Below are positions 28,763-36,359 of a stretch of 64,000 nt of DNA, one piece after another (positions within the stretch are counted from its first letter, which is position 1; every line of letters starts with the position of its first letter). Position numbers and translations under genes: made by a program. A model generated the notes under the pieces. The model saw nothing but the letters and a program-made list of their open reading frames with translations, was not told the DNA's origin and did not search any database. Origin of the DNA: Streptomyces sp. CT34 (GTDB lineage: Bacteria; Actinomycetota; Actinomycetes; Streptomycetales; Streptomycetaceae); contig NZ_KN708638.1 in assembly GCF_000805335.1 (NCBI RefSeq), forward strand, positions 6,579,822-6,643,821, in the 5' to 3' direction.

Positions 28763-29493
28763 CGCCCCGGGGCATCGGCGGGTCGGGTGGCGGCCTGCGT
28801 ACGCAGGCGCTTTACGTCCCAGTGCAGGATGTGCCAGTCCGTGGCCTCCTGGGCCGCGTCCCGGAAGGCTTCGGCGGCGTGGCGCACGTCGTCGTGGCGG
28901 GGATGGTCGAAGTGCTGGCTCACGATGTGCGCGCTGGCGCGCAGGATGTCGCCGAGCAGGATCGGGACGCCCTCGTTCTCGTCGAGCAGAGCCCGGAGCA
29001 GGGGCAGAGTCTGGTCGAGCGAGGGGTACGTGCGGACGTAGGTTGCGAGTTCCGCGAGGGTGTCGGTGGCCTGACGGAGCCGCAAGGGGGTGGGGGCATG
29101 GGGTGTGCCGTGGGACACGGAGTCCTGGGCGTCCGGGGACGGGCGGCGTCCCGAGGGGGTGCGGGTGACCTGCGGGTCGAAGGTGCGGAACTTCTCGTCG
29201 AGACCGTTGACGCGGTGCAGCATGTTCCTCAAGTCGTCGAATGCTTCGTCGCTTTCGGCCTGCAGGTCGACGACGTAGCGGTCCTGGAGGACGAAGTCGT
29301 TGCAGACGTCGCCGATCGCTTCGAAGATCTGGGTGAGGCGGCGCAGTACTCCGTCGTGGCGGTCGACGATCGGGGCCAGGACCGCGGCGATGTCTGCGGG
29401 GGATTCGGCCCGGTCGATCTGCTGGCTCAGGCGGAGCAGCCCGGTGGTGAGGGCCTTGATGTCGCTGGGCAGGAGGTCGTCGTGCTGGGGCAT
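28759..29493 (-). CDS. Hypothetical helical protein
   Basis: The 244-residue protein starts with the ATG at 29493. The N-terminal half is helical (LTTGLLRLSQQIDRAESPAD, VDRHDGVLRRLTQIFEAIGD). The core phrase 'RHDGVLRRLTQI' recurs as DTEDGVLTRVTDL in the 30335 product and APHDGLLPRMVQTL in the 32684 product, so these three belong to one paralogous family. A hydrophilic linker and a second helical part follow. It is coupled to the DUF317 gene by ATGA. Role unknown. Confidence 0.7.
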   Translation of the reverse strand: MPQHDDLLPSDIKALTTGLLRLSQQIDRAESPADIAAVLAPIVDRHDGVLRRLTQIFEAIGDVCNDFVLQDRYVVDLQAESDEAFDDLRNMLHRVNGLDEKFRTFDPQVTRTPSGRRPSPDAQDSVSHGTPHAPTPLRLRQATDTLAELATYVRTYPSLDQTLPLLRALLDENEGVPILLGDILRASAHIVSQHFDHPRHDDVRHAAEAFRDAAQEATDWHILHWDVKRLRTQAATRPADAPGR

Positions 29494-29531
29494 GGGTGAG
29501 GGGCTTTCGATCGGGAGCGGATGAGGGCGAT

Positions 29532-30338
29532 TCAGCGGCGGGCTCTGCCGCCTGCGGCGGTGTACGGGTTGGTGGGGGCCTGGCGGCGGGGCCGGGTGGT
29601 GGCCCAGGAGTTGCGGGCCCAGGTGGTGGCGCGGGCGGCGGTGACGCGGGCTTGCTGCCAGGCGGATAGCTGGTCGGGCCGTACCGAGACGGAGGTGGTG
29701 CGGATGTGTGTGGACGGTGGCACGTTTCCGCGTGGGCGCATGACCTGCTGAGGGTCGGCCAGCGCGGTGCTGAACGCCTGGACGAGGTGCATCGGTGTGG
29801 ATGCGGTGAAGTTGGCGTCCCAGATACGCCCGTGCTCGTTGCGGGCCCCGGCCCACCAGTGCGCCTCGCCGGGTTTGGACTGGTGGAACTGGAGCCAGGC
29901 GCCGCCGTCGGGGCTCATGGCGGTGAAGTGCTGGCCTTGTTCGGTCTGCCAGCGCTGTTCTTGCAGCGGCGCCCACACGTTGGGCGCGTGCGCGGAGCGA
30001 GGGAGGGTGAGCGCGTCGGTGAAGCCGGCGACGATCTCCACGGGAACCTGGCGGGTGAAGGCCGCGTGCCACGCCTCCCGGCCCGGGGTTGCCTTCCCGG
30101 AGATCGTCCAGCCGCCGGGCTGGGTGAACGGGTCGTAGCCGACCCGGATGGACTTGTCCGGGCTGTCGAAGACCAGCGGTCCGCCGGGCTTGGACTTGTC
30201 CTTCCAGCCGGAGGCGCGCAGGAATTCGCTGACGTGGCGGATGTCTCCGCCGCCGGCGAGGTAGCGGGGTTCCACCAGGTAGTGCTGCTCGGCGTGTGGG
30301 GCGCCGGGGCCCCAGCCAGTCCACTGCTGCTTCTTCAC
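29532..30338 (-). CDS. Tandem DUF317 protein
   Basis: The 268-residue protein has HYLVEPRYLAGGGDIRHVSE at the N terminus and the two motif copies QVPVEIVAGFTDAL and STPMHLVQAFSTAL. The tail (ARATTWARNSWATTRPRRQ) is basic. Its start overlaps the stop of the 30335-30724 gene by 4 nt. Confidence 0.88.
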   Translation of the reverse strand: MKKQQWTGWGPGAPHAEQHYLVEPRYLAGGGDIRHVSEFLRASGWKDKSKPGGPLVFDSPDKSIRVGYDPFTQPGGWTISGKATPGREAWHAAFTRQVPVEIVAGFTDALTLPRSAHAPNVWAPLQEQRWQTEQGQHFTAMSPDGGAWLQFHQSKPGEAHWWAGARNEHGRIWDANFTASTPMHLVQAFSTALADPQQVMRPRGNVPPSTHIRTTSVSVRPDQLSAWQQARVTAARATTWARNSWATTRPRRQAPTNPYTAAGGRARR

Positions 30339-30724
30339 CGGCTCCTCCTGACAACCATGGCGGAGGCGATGGGCTTGGGCGGCGTGGTGCTTGCTGTGGC
30401 GGGCGGTGTCCCGAGCTGCTTGAGGGTGTCGGTGTGCTCGTCAAGGTCCATGCCGACGCTGTGCAGTTCGTTGGCGGCCCGGCCCATCGCGAGCCACACC
30501 TCGGGCGGGAGCACACCGCGGTGGGCCTGGCTCTGGGCGAACCGGGACCCGGTGCCGACCAGGTCGGTCACCCGGGTCAGGACGCCGTCTTCGGTGTCGA
30601 GGACCTTGCCCAGAATCTCGGCCGCTTGGCGCGGGGTGGCCCGGGCGAGGTGGTCGTCCAGGGTTTTGATCAGGCTGGCGATGTCCTCGGCGAGGCGTAC
30701 GGGGTAGGACGACGGGTCGGGCAT
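30335..30724 (-). CDS. Hypothetical protein of the DGVLxR paralogue family
   Basis: The 129-residue protein has VRLAEDIASLIKTLDDHLAR and VLDTEDGVLTRVTDLVGTG, similar to segments of the 28759 and 32684 products. It then has a helix with VWLAMGRAANELHSVGMDLDEH and a proline/threonine tail. It is coupled to the DUF317 gene downstream (ATGA overlap), repeating the DUF317/helical-protein pairing. Confidence 0.65.
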   Translation of the reverse strand: MPDPSSYPVRLAEDIASLIKTLDDHLARATPRQAAEILGKVLDTEDGVLTRVTDLVGTGSRFAQSQAHRGVLPPEVWLAMGRAANELHSVGMDLDEHTDTLKQLGTPPATASTTPPKPIASAMVVRRSR

Positions 30725-30754
30725 GGGACTCCTGAACGGGCGGGCTGGGGGTTG

Positions 30755-31012
30755 CTATGTAGGGGTGCGGTTGCTGTCGAGGAGGTGGCGTGTGGGCTCC
30801 CGACGGGACTCGTCGAGGGCTGCCTTGGGGCGTCCGCCAGCGAGAAGAAGGGCATGGGTACTGCTGTCGACGGCGACGGCGCGCAGGTATCGGCGGAAGA
30901 GGAAGACGACCAGACGCGGTGGACGATCAGCGGTGATCGGCGCTGGCGTTCGGCGGGGTGCGAGAGATGCGGAAAGTTCCTCAAAACCAGGGGAGTTGAG
31001 CGGAAGAGGCGG
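30755..31012 (-). other. In-frame coding-like extension after DUF317 stop, no clear start
   Basis: Directly after the TAG at 31013 the same frame stays open to 30755 and encodes a coding-like stretch with PPRLVVFLFRRYLRAVAV and ALLLAGGRPKAALDESRRE. A related stretch (PRLAGALFRHYLRAVAVGS, IPLAGARPEAVLSESHRR) is encoded at about 31795-31985. No start codon with a ribosome site is present in either, so they may be remnants of a small gene, or a read-through product in the first case. Confidence 0.35.
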
Positions 31013-31771
31013 CTACAGCCGGCGGGTGCGGGGGGAGCGGCCGGTGGAGGGCGGTGCTGCGGCGGGTGATGTCCTGGCGAGGCGACGGTCACGGGCTTGG
31101 GCGATCCGTGCTTCGAGCTGTGCCTGTTCGTCGTCGTAGCTGTGTGGCGTCTGGGCGATTCGGGTGTAGGGCCCGCAGCCGTACAGCGGTGTTCCGATGG
31201 CCATCCTCGGCAGCGGATCGCTGGAGGCGAGGCTGCGGGTGAGCGCGGTGACGATGCCGGGCGGGGCATGGGTGCTGAAGGCGGCCGTCCACCAGCGGTA
31301 ACCGTTGACGGTGCAGGCGGCCTGCCATGGCCTGGGCGCGCTGGGTGCGCGTTCCTCGGTGAAGCGCACCAGGCCGTCCGGTGACACGGCCGTGGACGTG
31401 GGCGATTCGGGGTCCGTGGTCCACCCGGCCTCCTGCAACGGGCCGAGGACATCTGCGCCGTGTTCGCAGGTCGGCCGCAGCATCGCGTCCACGACCGCGG
31501 TGATGTACTCGATGGGAAGGTGCGCGCCGAGCACCGCTGCCCACTCCTGATCGTCAGGGGCAGTGGCGCGCAGGATCCACGTCCAGGCCGCCCGCCGGCT
31601 GAGGAGGACGTGCAGGCGGTTGTCTGGACTGGCCAGGGCGGTGTGCTGGTTGATCGTGGAGATGTCCCGCCAGCCGTGGCCCCGCTGCAGCCACTCGGTC
31701 AGGTGTTCCCAGTCGCCGCCGCCGGTGAGGTAGCCGGGTGCCGACAGGACGTAGGGGGTGGGGTTGGGCAT
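31013..31771 (-). CDS. Tandem DUF317 protein
   Basis: From the ATG at 31771 the protein has 252 residues. YVLSAPGYLTGGGDWEHLTE opens the DUF317 region; LPIEYITAVVDAML and APPGIVTALTRSL are the two motif copies. The C-terminal part includes a helical, charged segment (EQAQLEARIAQARDRRLA). The frame remains coding-like after the stop (see 30755-31012). Confidence 0.85.
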   Translation of the reverse strand: MPNPTPYVLSAPGYLTGGGDWEHLTEWLQRGHGWRDISTINQHTALASPDNRLHVLLSRRAAWTWILRATAPDDQEWAAVLGAHLPIEYITAVVDAMLRPTCEHGADVLGPLQEAGWTTDPESPTSTAVSPDGLVRFTEERAPSAPRPWQAACTVNGYRWWTAAFSTHAPPGIVTALTRSLASSDPLPRMAIGTPLYGCGPYTRIAQTPHSYDDEQAQLEARIAQARDRRLARTSPAAAPPSTGRSPRTRRL

Positions 31772-31794
31772 GGGGTTCCTGGGGCGAGGGGGGA

Positions 31795-31985
31795 GAGGGC
31801 CAGCTGCGTCGGCCGCGGCGGTGGGACTCGCTGAGGACGGCCTCGGGACGGGCGCCGGCCAGAGGGATGCTGCGTTCATGGCTGCCGACGGCGACGGCGC
31901 GCAGGTAGTGGCGGAACAGGGCACCGGCCAGGCGCGGTTTCCGGCTGGTGGTGATGGGCGGGGGAGTGCGGTCGGGGGCGGGGAT
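31795..31985 (-). other. Remnant related to 30755-31012
   Basis: The minus strand encodes PRLAGALFRHYLRAVAVGS, then PLAGARPEAVLSESHRRGRR. These align with the extension after the DUF317 gene at 31013. There is no start codon with a ribosome site, and the frame runs on into the DUF317 gene. I read it as a decayed copy of a small gene. Confidence 0.3.
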
Positions 31986-32006
31986 GTGCGGTCTCTCTCG
32001 GGGTGG

Positions 32007-32031
32007 GGCCGGCCCCGGAAAGGGGCCGGCC
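32007..32031. terminator. Strong hairpin terminator
   Basis: GGCCGGCCCC (32007-32016) pairs perfectly with GGGGCCGGCC (32022-32031) around GGAAA. It sits between the 32247-32654 gene and the DUF317 gene at 31771 on the minus strand. Confidence 0.7.
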
Positions 32032-32246
32032 GAGGGGATGGTTACGGGAAGTCGGCGGGAGCGGGGGCTCCTTGCGGTGGCCGAGTGCGCCGTCGCCGGG
32101 GCGATACCGGTGGCGACGGCCGCGCTGAGGCGAGAGGGCGCCAGTGCGGCTGCCGACGCAGAGGGTGCCGTCGCGGTGAGAGATCAGTACGTCCACGTCG
32201 TGCTCGTCGGCGAGGCTCATGGGCGAAGGCGTCCGGGACGCTGGGT

Positions 32247-32654
32247 TCACCGCCGGGCTGCTGGGGCGGCGCGGCTGGGGGGCGATGGCGTGGGCCGGCC
32301 ACTGGGCGGATCCGCGGGGGAGCGGCGGTTGCGTATGTCGGTGACCGCTTCCTGGTAGGCCGCGGGGTCGAAGAGATCCTCCGGGATGTCGACGACGTAT
32401 CCGGCCAGGAGCAGGGAGGGGATGGCTCGGGTGGCGACCTTCTTCTTCTCGTCCTCGCTGAGGTGGTCGGGGACTTCGTGCCAGACGTAGACGGGTCCGG
32501 CGGTGGCCTCGGTTTTGCGTTCCAGGCCGAGGGCGTCGAGGAGGGCCAGGAGCTGCTCGGGTGCACCGGTGGGGGTGTCGGCGTGGATCGTGTCGGTTGG
32601 GGGCCTGCGGTAGATCTCGACGTCGGTGCCTGCGTCGTCGGCTCTGTTTGCCAC
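32247..32654 (-). CDS. Hypothetical acidic protein
   Basis: The 135-residue protein starts with GTG at 32654, with GGGAGAAG upstream. Residues 20-100 look folded (PEQLLALLDALGLERK, VYVWHEVPDHLSEDEKKKVA, AIPSLLLAGYVVDIPEDLF), and the tail is proline-rich. The pattern 'LLLAGYVVDI' recalls HALLLAGFSVHLD in the neighbouring 32684 product and in other small proteins of the element, suggesting a shared fold. Function unknown. Confidence 0.6.
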   Translation of the reverse strand: MANRADDAGTDVEIYRRPPTDTIHADTPTGAPEQLLALLDALGLERKTEATAGPVYVWHEVPDHLSEDEKKKVATRAIPSLLLAGYVVDIPEDLFDPAAYQEAVTDIRNRRSPADPPSGRPTPSPPSRAAPAARR

Positions 32655-32683
32655 GGGCGGGGCTTCTCCCTTCGTACGGAGGG

Positions 32684-33340
32684 CTATCGCCGCAGGGCAG
32701 GCGACTTGGACAGGGGTGGCGCCGGGGCTGTGGTCAGTGCGGGCGCGGAGGTGGTGCGGGCGGCCTGGTTGCGGATCAGCTCGATCTGCAGGGCGTGGTT
32801 GGACAGGCTGTTGGTGGCCGTCATCAGCCGCTGTGCCGGATCCGGTTCGTGCCCGGCGTTCTCCAGGCGTTCGGCCCACGGGGCCCAGGTGGAGATCAGG
32901 GTCTGCACCATGCGCGGCAGTAGACCGTCGTGGGGCGCGGCGATTTCGGTGAGGACCTTGGCGACCTCCTGGTCATCGGCGGCGTTGCGAGCCCGCTCGG
33001 CGAGCCGCTGGAGGGAGCGGTGGGCGGCCTGCTGGTCACCGTCGGCGGTGGCTAGGACGTTGAGCGTGGAATCCAGGTGGACGCTGAATCCGGCCAGCAG
33101 CAGTGCGTGGGCGGCGGCGGTGGCGCCTTGGCGCTGCTGCTCGACGGGCATGGTGTGCGGCTGGTGCTGGTAGGGGCCGCGGGGCCCGGCGGCGGAGACG
33201 AAGCCCCCGGCGGTCTGCAGGATCCCTTCGGCGCGTTCGTCCCCGCCGATCGCGACGACGAGCTGCGTCTTCGGATCGCGCGTGATGGTGACGTAGTCGA
33301 GGACGAAGAACGTCGGCTCGCTGTCCTGCGGCCCGCTCAT
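32684..33340 (-). CDS. Hypothetical protein of the DGVLxR paralogue family
   Basis: The 218-residue protein has an N-terminal beta-rich part (FFVLDYVTITRDPKTQLVVA) and then HALLLAGFSVHLDSTLNVL. The C-terminal helical half has IAAPHDGLLPRMVQTLISTW, which matches the family phrase in the 28759 and 30335 products. The stop is 29 bases before the next gene. It overlaps the upstream gene by 4 nt (33337-33340). Confidence 0.65.
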   Translation of the reverse strand: MSGPQDSEPTFFVLDYVTITRDPKTQLVVAIGGDERAEGILQTAGGFVSAAGPRGPYQHQPHTMPVEQQRQGATAAAHALLLAGFSVHLDSTLNVLATADGDQQAAHRSLQRLAERARNAADDQEVAKVLTEIAAPHDGLLPRMVQTLISTWAPWAERLENAGHEPDPAQRLMTATNSLSNHALQIELIRNQAARTTSAPALTTAPAPPLSKSPALRR

Positions 33341-34080
33341 CGTGACCGAGCCGCAGGCGCTGCGGCCGGGGCGGGGGCTGCGACCGGAGCCGTGCCTGGG
33401 GCGGGCTTGGTCTGCGGGAGCCGCACACTGACACCGATACCGAGCCGGTCCAACTGCGCGGCTGCGGCCTGGACGGCCTGTGCCTGTGCGGCGGTGTCCT
33501 CGCCGGGCAGCACGAAGGCGTCCTGGTCCTTGTCGTAGATGCAGCCGTTGTCGGCGAGGATCTGGGCGGCATCGGCCCGTTCGGGCTTGGCGACGTGAAA
33601 GTCCCGGCCGACCAAGGTGATCACCACGAGTTCCGGCGGTGGCGTCGGGGTGAGGCGGGCGGCGTTGTCGTGGACCTGGGCGAGGGCCTTGTCGTAGCGG
33701 GGCAGCAGGTCGGTGACGATGTCCTCGGCGGCCTGGACCGGATTATCGGGGACAGCGATGCCGTCGGGCTCGCGTACGGTGCGGAAGGCTTCGGGGCGGA
33801 TGCTGGACGGGGCGATGGCGGCGACGAGGAACTCCTCACCGCTGCGGGGGCGCGCGATGACGTACAGGCGGGTGCCGTCGTCGCGGGTGAGGACGGCGTC
33901 CTGGTCCAGGATGTGCTCGGCGATGGCGTGGGCGACCAGGTCCATGTCCCAGACGTGTTCGGCGCGGGCGAACTGATCGGTGTAATGCTGGTGTTGCTGG
34001 TGCTCGCTCGTCCAGTGGCCGGGGAGTTCCTCGGTGAGGCCGATGGCGAAGGAGGCGAGGTCGGGGGTGGAGTCGTGCAT
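33337..34080 (-). CDS. Member of a paralogous family of unknown function (shared with 45804)
   Basis: From the ATG at 34080 the protein has 247 residues. HAIAEHILDQDAVLTRDDGT, LYVIARPRSGEEFLVAAIAP and EPDGIAVPDNPVQAAEDIVT, then LLPRYDKAL, line up closely with the 45804-46568 product. They line up more loosely with the 41885 and 43134 products. The C-terminal half (LVGRDFHVAKPERADAAQIL, LDRLGIGVSVRLPQ) is specific. The family seems confined to this kind of element; no catalytic motif stands out. Confidence 0.7.
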   Translation of the reverse strand: MHDSTPDLASFAIGLTEELPGHWTSEHQQHQHYTDQFARAEHVWDMDLVAHAIAEHILDQDAVLTRDDGTRLYVIARPRSGEEFLVAAIAPSSIRPEAFRTVREPDGIAVPDNPVQAAEDIVTDLLPRYDKALAQVHDNAARLTPTPPPELVVITLVGRDFHVAKPERADAAQILADNGCIYDKDQDAFVLPGEDTAAQAQAVQAAAAQLDRLGIGVSVRLPQTKPAPGTAPVAAPAPAAAPAARSR

Positions 34081-34200
34081 GGATTCCTCGGGGTGGGGGC
34101 CTGCGCCGCCGTCCGGCAGGGCCGGGGGAGCGGGTGGCGGGCTGGTGCGGCGGTTATCCGTGGCGGTGCGCAAGGGGCAAGGCATGTCTTTCTTCGGCGT

Positions 34201-35112
34201 TCAGCGGGACCGGCGAGCTGGGATCGGACGCGGTGCGGCGGGACGGCGGGTGGCGAGGGCGGCTCGCTCGTTGGCGCCGGGCAGGGCAGCTGCGACCGTT
34301 TCGAGGTCCTGCTGGACGCCGTGAAGACGTCGGGCAATCCATTCCAGGTGTTGTGCCGCGTCGGGGCCGTAGGCGTGCGGCAGTTCCTCCAGGCGGCGTG
34401 CGGCCTGCTCGACCAGGGCCCGCACTCCGGCAATTGGCCCCTTGTCCTCGTTGGCGAGTGCGCACATCGTGGTGGCGATGTGGGCTGCCACGCTCGGCGG
34501 CGACTGCGGCGCGGTGGGCTTCGGCAGCTTGGGGAGTTGGAAGGGCGATGCGTCGGTGTGTGCCCGATGGACCGTGGTGCGAGTCGGGACCGCCGTCAGA
34601 CCCAGGTCCGCCTCGATGCGTCGGCACTCCGCATCCAGGGCCCGGTACAGGGACGAGCCGTCCGGCGCCCAGGAGCCGTCGGATCGGATGAGGTTGGCAA
34701 TCACGTCGAGGCGGCCGTGGCGGGCCTGCAACGCGACCCAGTGGCAGCCCGGTGCGTCCTCGGCGGCTGGGGTGAAGCCGGCGACGTGGGTGAGCCGGCG
34801 GGCGATCAGTGCCCACTCCGGGCGGGCCAGGGCGCGATCGGCGGGGTGCAGACGCACCGCGAAGTGGAAGAGCCCGGTCACGGCGTCGCTCGAGCCCATG
34901 ACGTGGGGGTGCAGGTCCCCCGGGGCGTCGAGGTAGTCCTCCCAGTCGGCGAACATCCACGAGCGCGGAGGGCCACTGAGCCCGGTCTCGTTCACAAGAG
35001 ACCTGGTGACGACGGCATCGCCGAGTACGTCTTGCTCGGCAATAGGGCGTCCGAGGGCGTTGGCGAGGGCCTGGCTGGGGAACAGCGGCTCGCGGTGGAC
35101 GTAGAGGATCAC
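34201..35112 (-). CDS. Diverged relaxase/mobilization-protein-like protein
   Basis: From GTG at 35112 the protein has 303 residues. The middle segment (WALIARRLTHVAGF, CHWVALQARHGRLDVIANLI, RSDGSWAP, LDAECRRIEADLGLTAVP) follows the pattern of actinobacterial MobA/VirD2-type relaxases. In those, RWVAVRHADDHIHIVATLVR precedes a CREVEARYGL helix. Here the HxH that would bind the metal is replaced by LDV, so nicking activity is doubtful. The C-terminal third is helical. It overlaps the upstream gene by 4 nt (GTGA). The assignment rests on pattern similarity and should be tested by profile search. Confidence 0.5.
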   Translation of the reverse strand: MILYVHREPLFPSQALANALGRPIAEQDVLGDAVVTRSLVNETGLSGPPRSWMFADWEDYLDAPGDLHPHVMGSSDAVTGLFHFAVRLHPADRALARPEWALIARRLTHVAGFTPAAEDAPGCHWVALQARHGRLDVIANLIRSDGSWAPDGSSLYRALDAECRRIEADLGLTAVPTRTTVHRAHTDASPFQLPKLPKPTAPQSPPSVAAHIATTMCALANEDKGPIAGVRALVEQAARRLEELPHAYGPDAAQHLEWIARRLHGVQQDLETVAAALPGANERAALATRRPAAPRPIPARRSR

Positions 35113-35528
35113 CGGCCGCCCCGTGCGTCGGCTATGTGCACGAGCTGGTTCAGCTCGGTGACCGAGTACCAACTGCAGTCGACGACTTCGCCGGTGCCGG
35201 CCAGCCGCGGCAGCAGGTAGGTCGCCAGAGCCTGCTGGTGGATGAGACAGTCAGGGCAGCGACGGGAGAGATGGACGAGGTAACGAGGGTGCGCGGTGAT
35301 GTAGGTGCGCTCGCCGCCGTTGGGGTCATAGAGCCTCCACCCGTCCTCGTCGGTCGGGGTGTGCCACGAGGCAGTGACGACCTTGTAGGCGTCTCCCCAC
35401 AGTTCGTGGCCGGCGGCGCCCTTGAGGACGACGACCTGGTCGCCGGGCCGAAAGTGCCGGTGGGTGACATCCCGGTCGGGCGTGAGGATGTCGGCAGGAG
35501 CGTAGGGAGGGCGGGTGGCTTCGGGCAC
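35109..35528 (-). CDS. Hypothetical protein
   Basis: The 139-residue protein starts with GTG at 35528, nine bases after AAGGA. It has a beta-rich core (HRHFRPGDQVVVLKGAAGHE, LWGDAYKVVTASWHTP) that resembles a small SH3-like barrel. LSRRCPDCLIHQQAL follows, with CxxC. The conserved palindrome at 35587 lies about 60 bases upstream, making this the first gene of the minus-strand block down to the 32-kb terminator. Confidence 0.6.
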   Translation of the reverse strand: MPEATRPPYAPADILTPDRDVTHRHFRPGDQVVVLKGAAGHELWGDAYKVVTASWHTPTDEDGWRLYDPNGGERTYITAHPRYLVHLSRRCPDCLIHQQALATYLLPRLAGTGEVVDCSWYSVTELNQLVHIADARGGR

Positions 35529-35586
35529 GGCGAGAGGTCCTTCCACGAACGACAGGGGCGGCGGTGGAGGACCAATGGTCCGGAGG

Positions 35587-35624
35587 ATCCCCGGTTTCGC
35601 TAACCGGGGATCGTCGGGTATAAG
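35587..35624. promoter_or_regulatory. Conserved palindrome with -10-like element, site B
   Basis: Arms ATCCCCGGTT and AACCGGGGAT (35587-35611) are identical to site A, as is much of the left flank (ACCAATGGTCCGGAGG). TATAAG (35619) lies 18 bases from the central TTTCGC. It sits between the 35660 gene and the start at 35528. Confidence 0.75.
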
Positions 35625-35659
35625 GCATCCCGCACCCGCCCTCCAACGGGCACCGGGTG

Positions 35660-36214
35660 CTACCGGAAGGGGTTCTCGGTGCCGCGGTCGTTGTCCGTGG
35701 CGGCGTCGAGGAGTTCGGGCAGGTCGGTGGCTTCGGCGTCCCGCTGGTCGACCCACCATCCGGCGCGAGTGATGGTGCGGATCGTCTCTTCGAGGGTGAC
35801 CCAGTCCGCCTCGTCCCAGGTGCCGTCGGTGACCAGCGAGGTGTAGGCGGCGGTGACCAGACGGTGGCGGGAGCGCTCACCCCAGCCCAAGATCTTGTGG
35901 GGGCCTTCGAGCGGCGGCATCTCGAACTGGGTGGCCCACTCGGCGGCGGCCTGCTGCTCGGCGGCGCGCTTGGCAGCGAGCCATTCTTCCTTGCTGGCGA
36001 TGTCGCCGTCACGGGCGGCCTTCCAGCAGTCGGTGCAGTCCTTGGACGCGAGCCATCGGGCGAAGGAGGCTCGCTTGTCGGCGGGCCGGTCGGACAGGTT
36101 GTGCGTCACGGTGTGTTCACAGGTGTGGGTTATTTCCCAGGAGGTACGGACCCCCGGGGAATTCCGTTTGATGGGCGTTACGTTCGAGGTCGGGCTGCTG
36201 GTCTGGGGCTTCAA
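35660..36214 (-). CDS. Hypothetical protein with CxxC
   Basis: The 184-residue protein starts with the ATG at 36214. It has HTCEHTVTHNLSDRPADKRA and then LASKDCTDCWKAARDGDI; the two cysteines plus upstream C and H could bind zinc. A helical segment rich in alanine and tryptophan follows (AAEQQAAAEWATQFEM, SLVTDGTWDEADWVTLEETI). No family is recognised. Confidence 0.65.
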   Translation of the reverse strand: MKPQTSSPTSNVTPIKRNSPGVRTSWEITHTCEHTVTHNLSDRPADKRASFARWLASKDCTDCWKAARDGDIASKEEWLAAKRAAEQQAAAEWATQFEMPPLEGPHKILGWGERSRHRLVTAAYTSLVTDGTWDEADWVTLEETIRTITRAGWWVDQRDAEATDLPELLDAATDNDRGTENPFR

Positions 36215-36269
36215 ATCGAGTGCCTTTCGTTGGCGGTTGGGGTGGTGGCCTGCGTCGTTGCGGAGGTTC

Positions 36270-36284
36270 GTGCATCAGATGCAC
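36270..36284. promoter_or_regulatory. Palindrome upstream of the 36214 gene
   Basis: GTGCATC and GATGCAC flank a central A, a perfect 7-bp inverted repeat 56 bases upstream of the start at 36214 and about 75 bases downstream of the VWA gene stop. It is a candidate operator. Confidence 0.4.
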
Positions 36285-36359
36285 GATTCATGCGGCGGAC
36301 GGAGGTGGTCTGGAGTGCTTGGCGGTGGTCTCGGGGACGCTTCCGCCTTCTGCGTCGTC

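Noticed and set aside
28759..30516. A 585-codon minus-strand frame
   Set aside because: The upstream part overlaps the DUF317 gene at 29532 in another frame and is arginine/proline-rich noise; the real gene starts at 29493.
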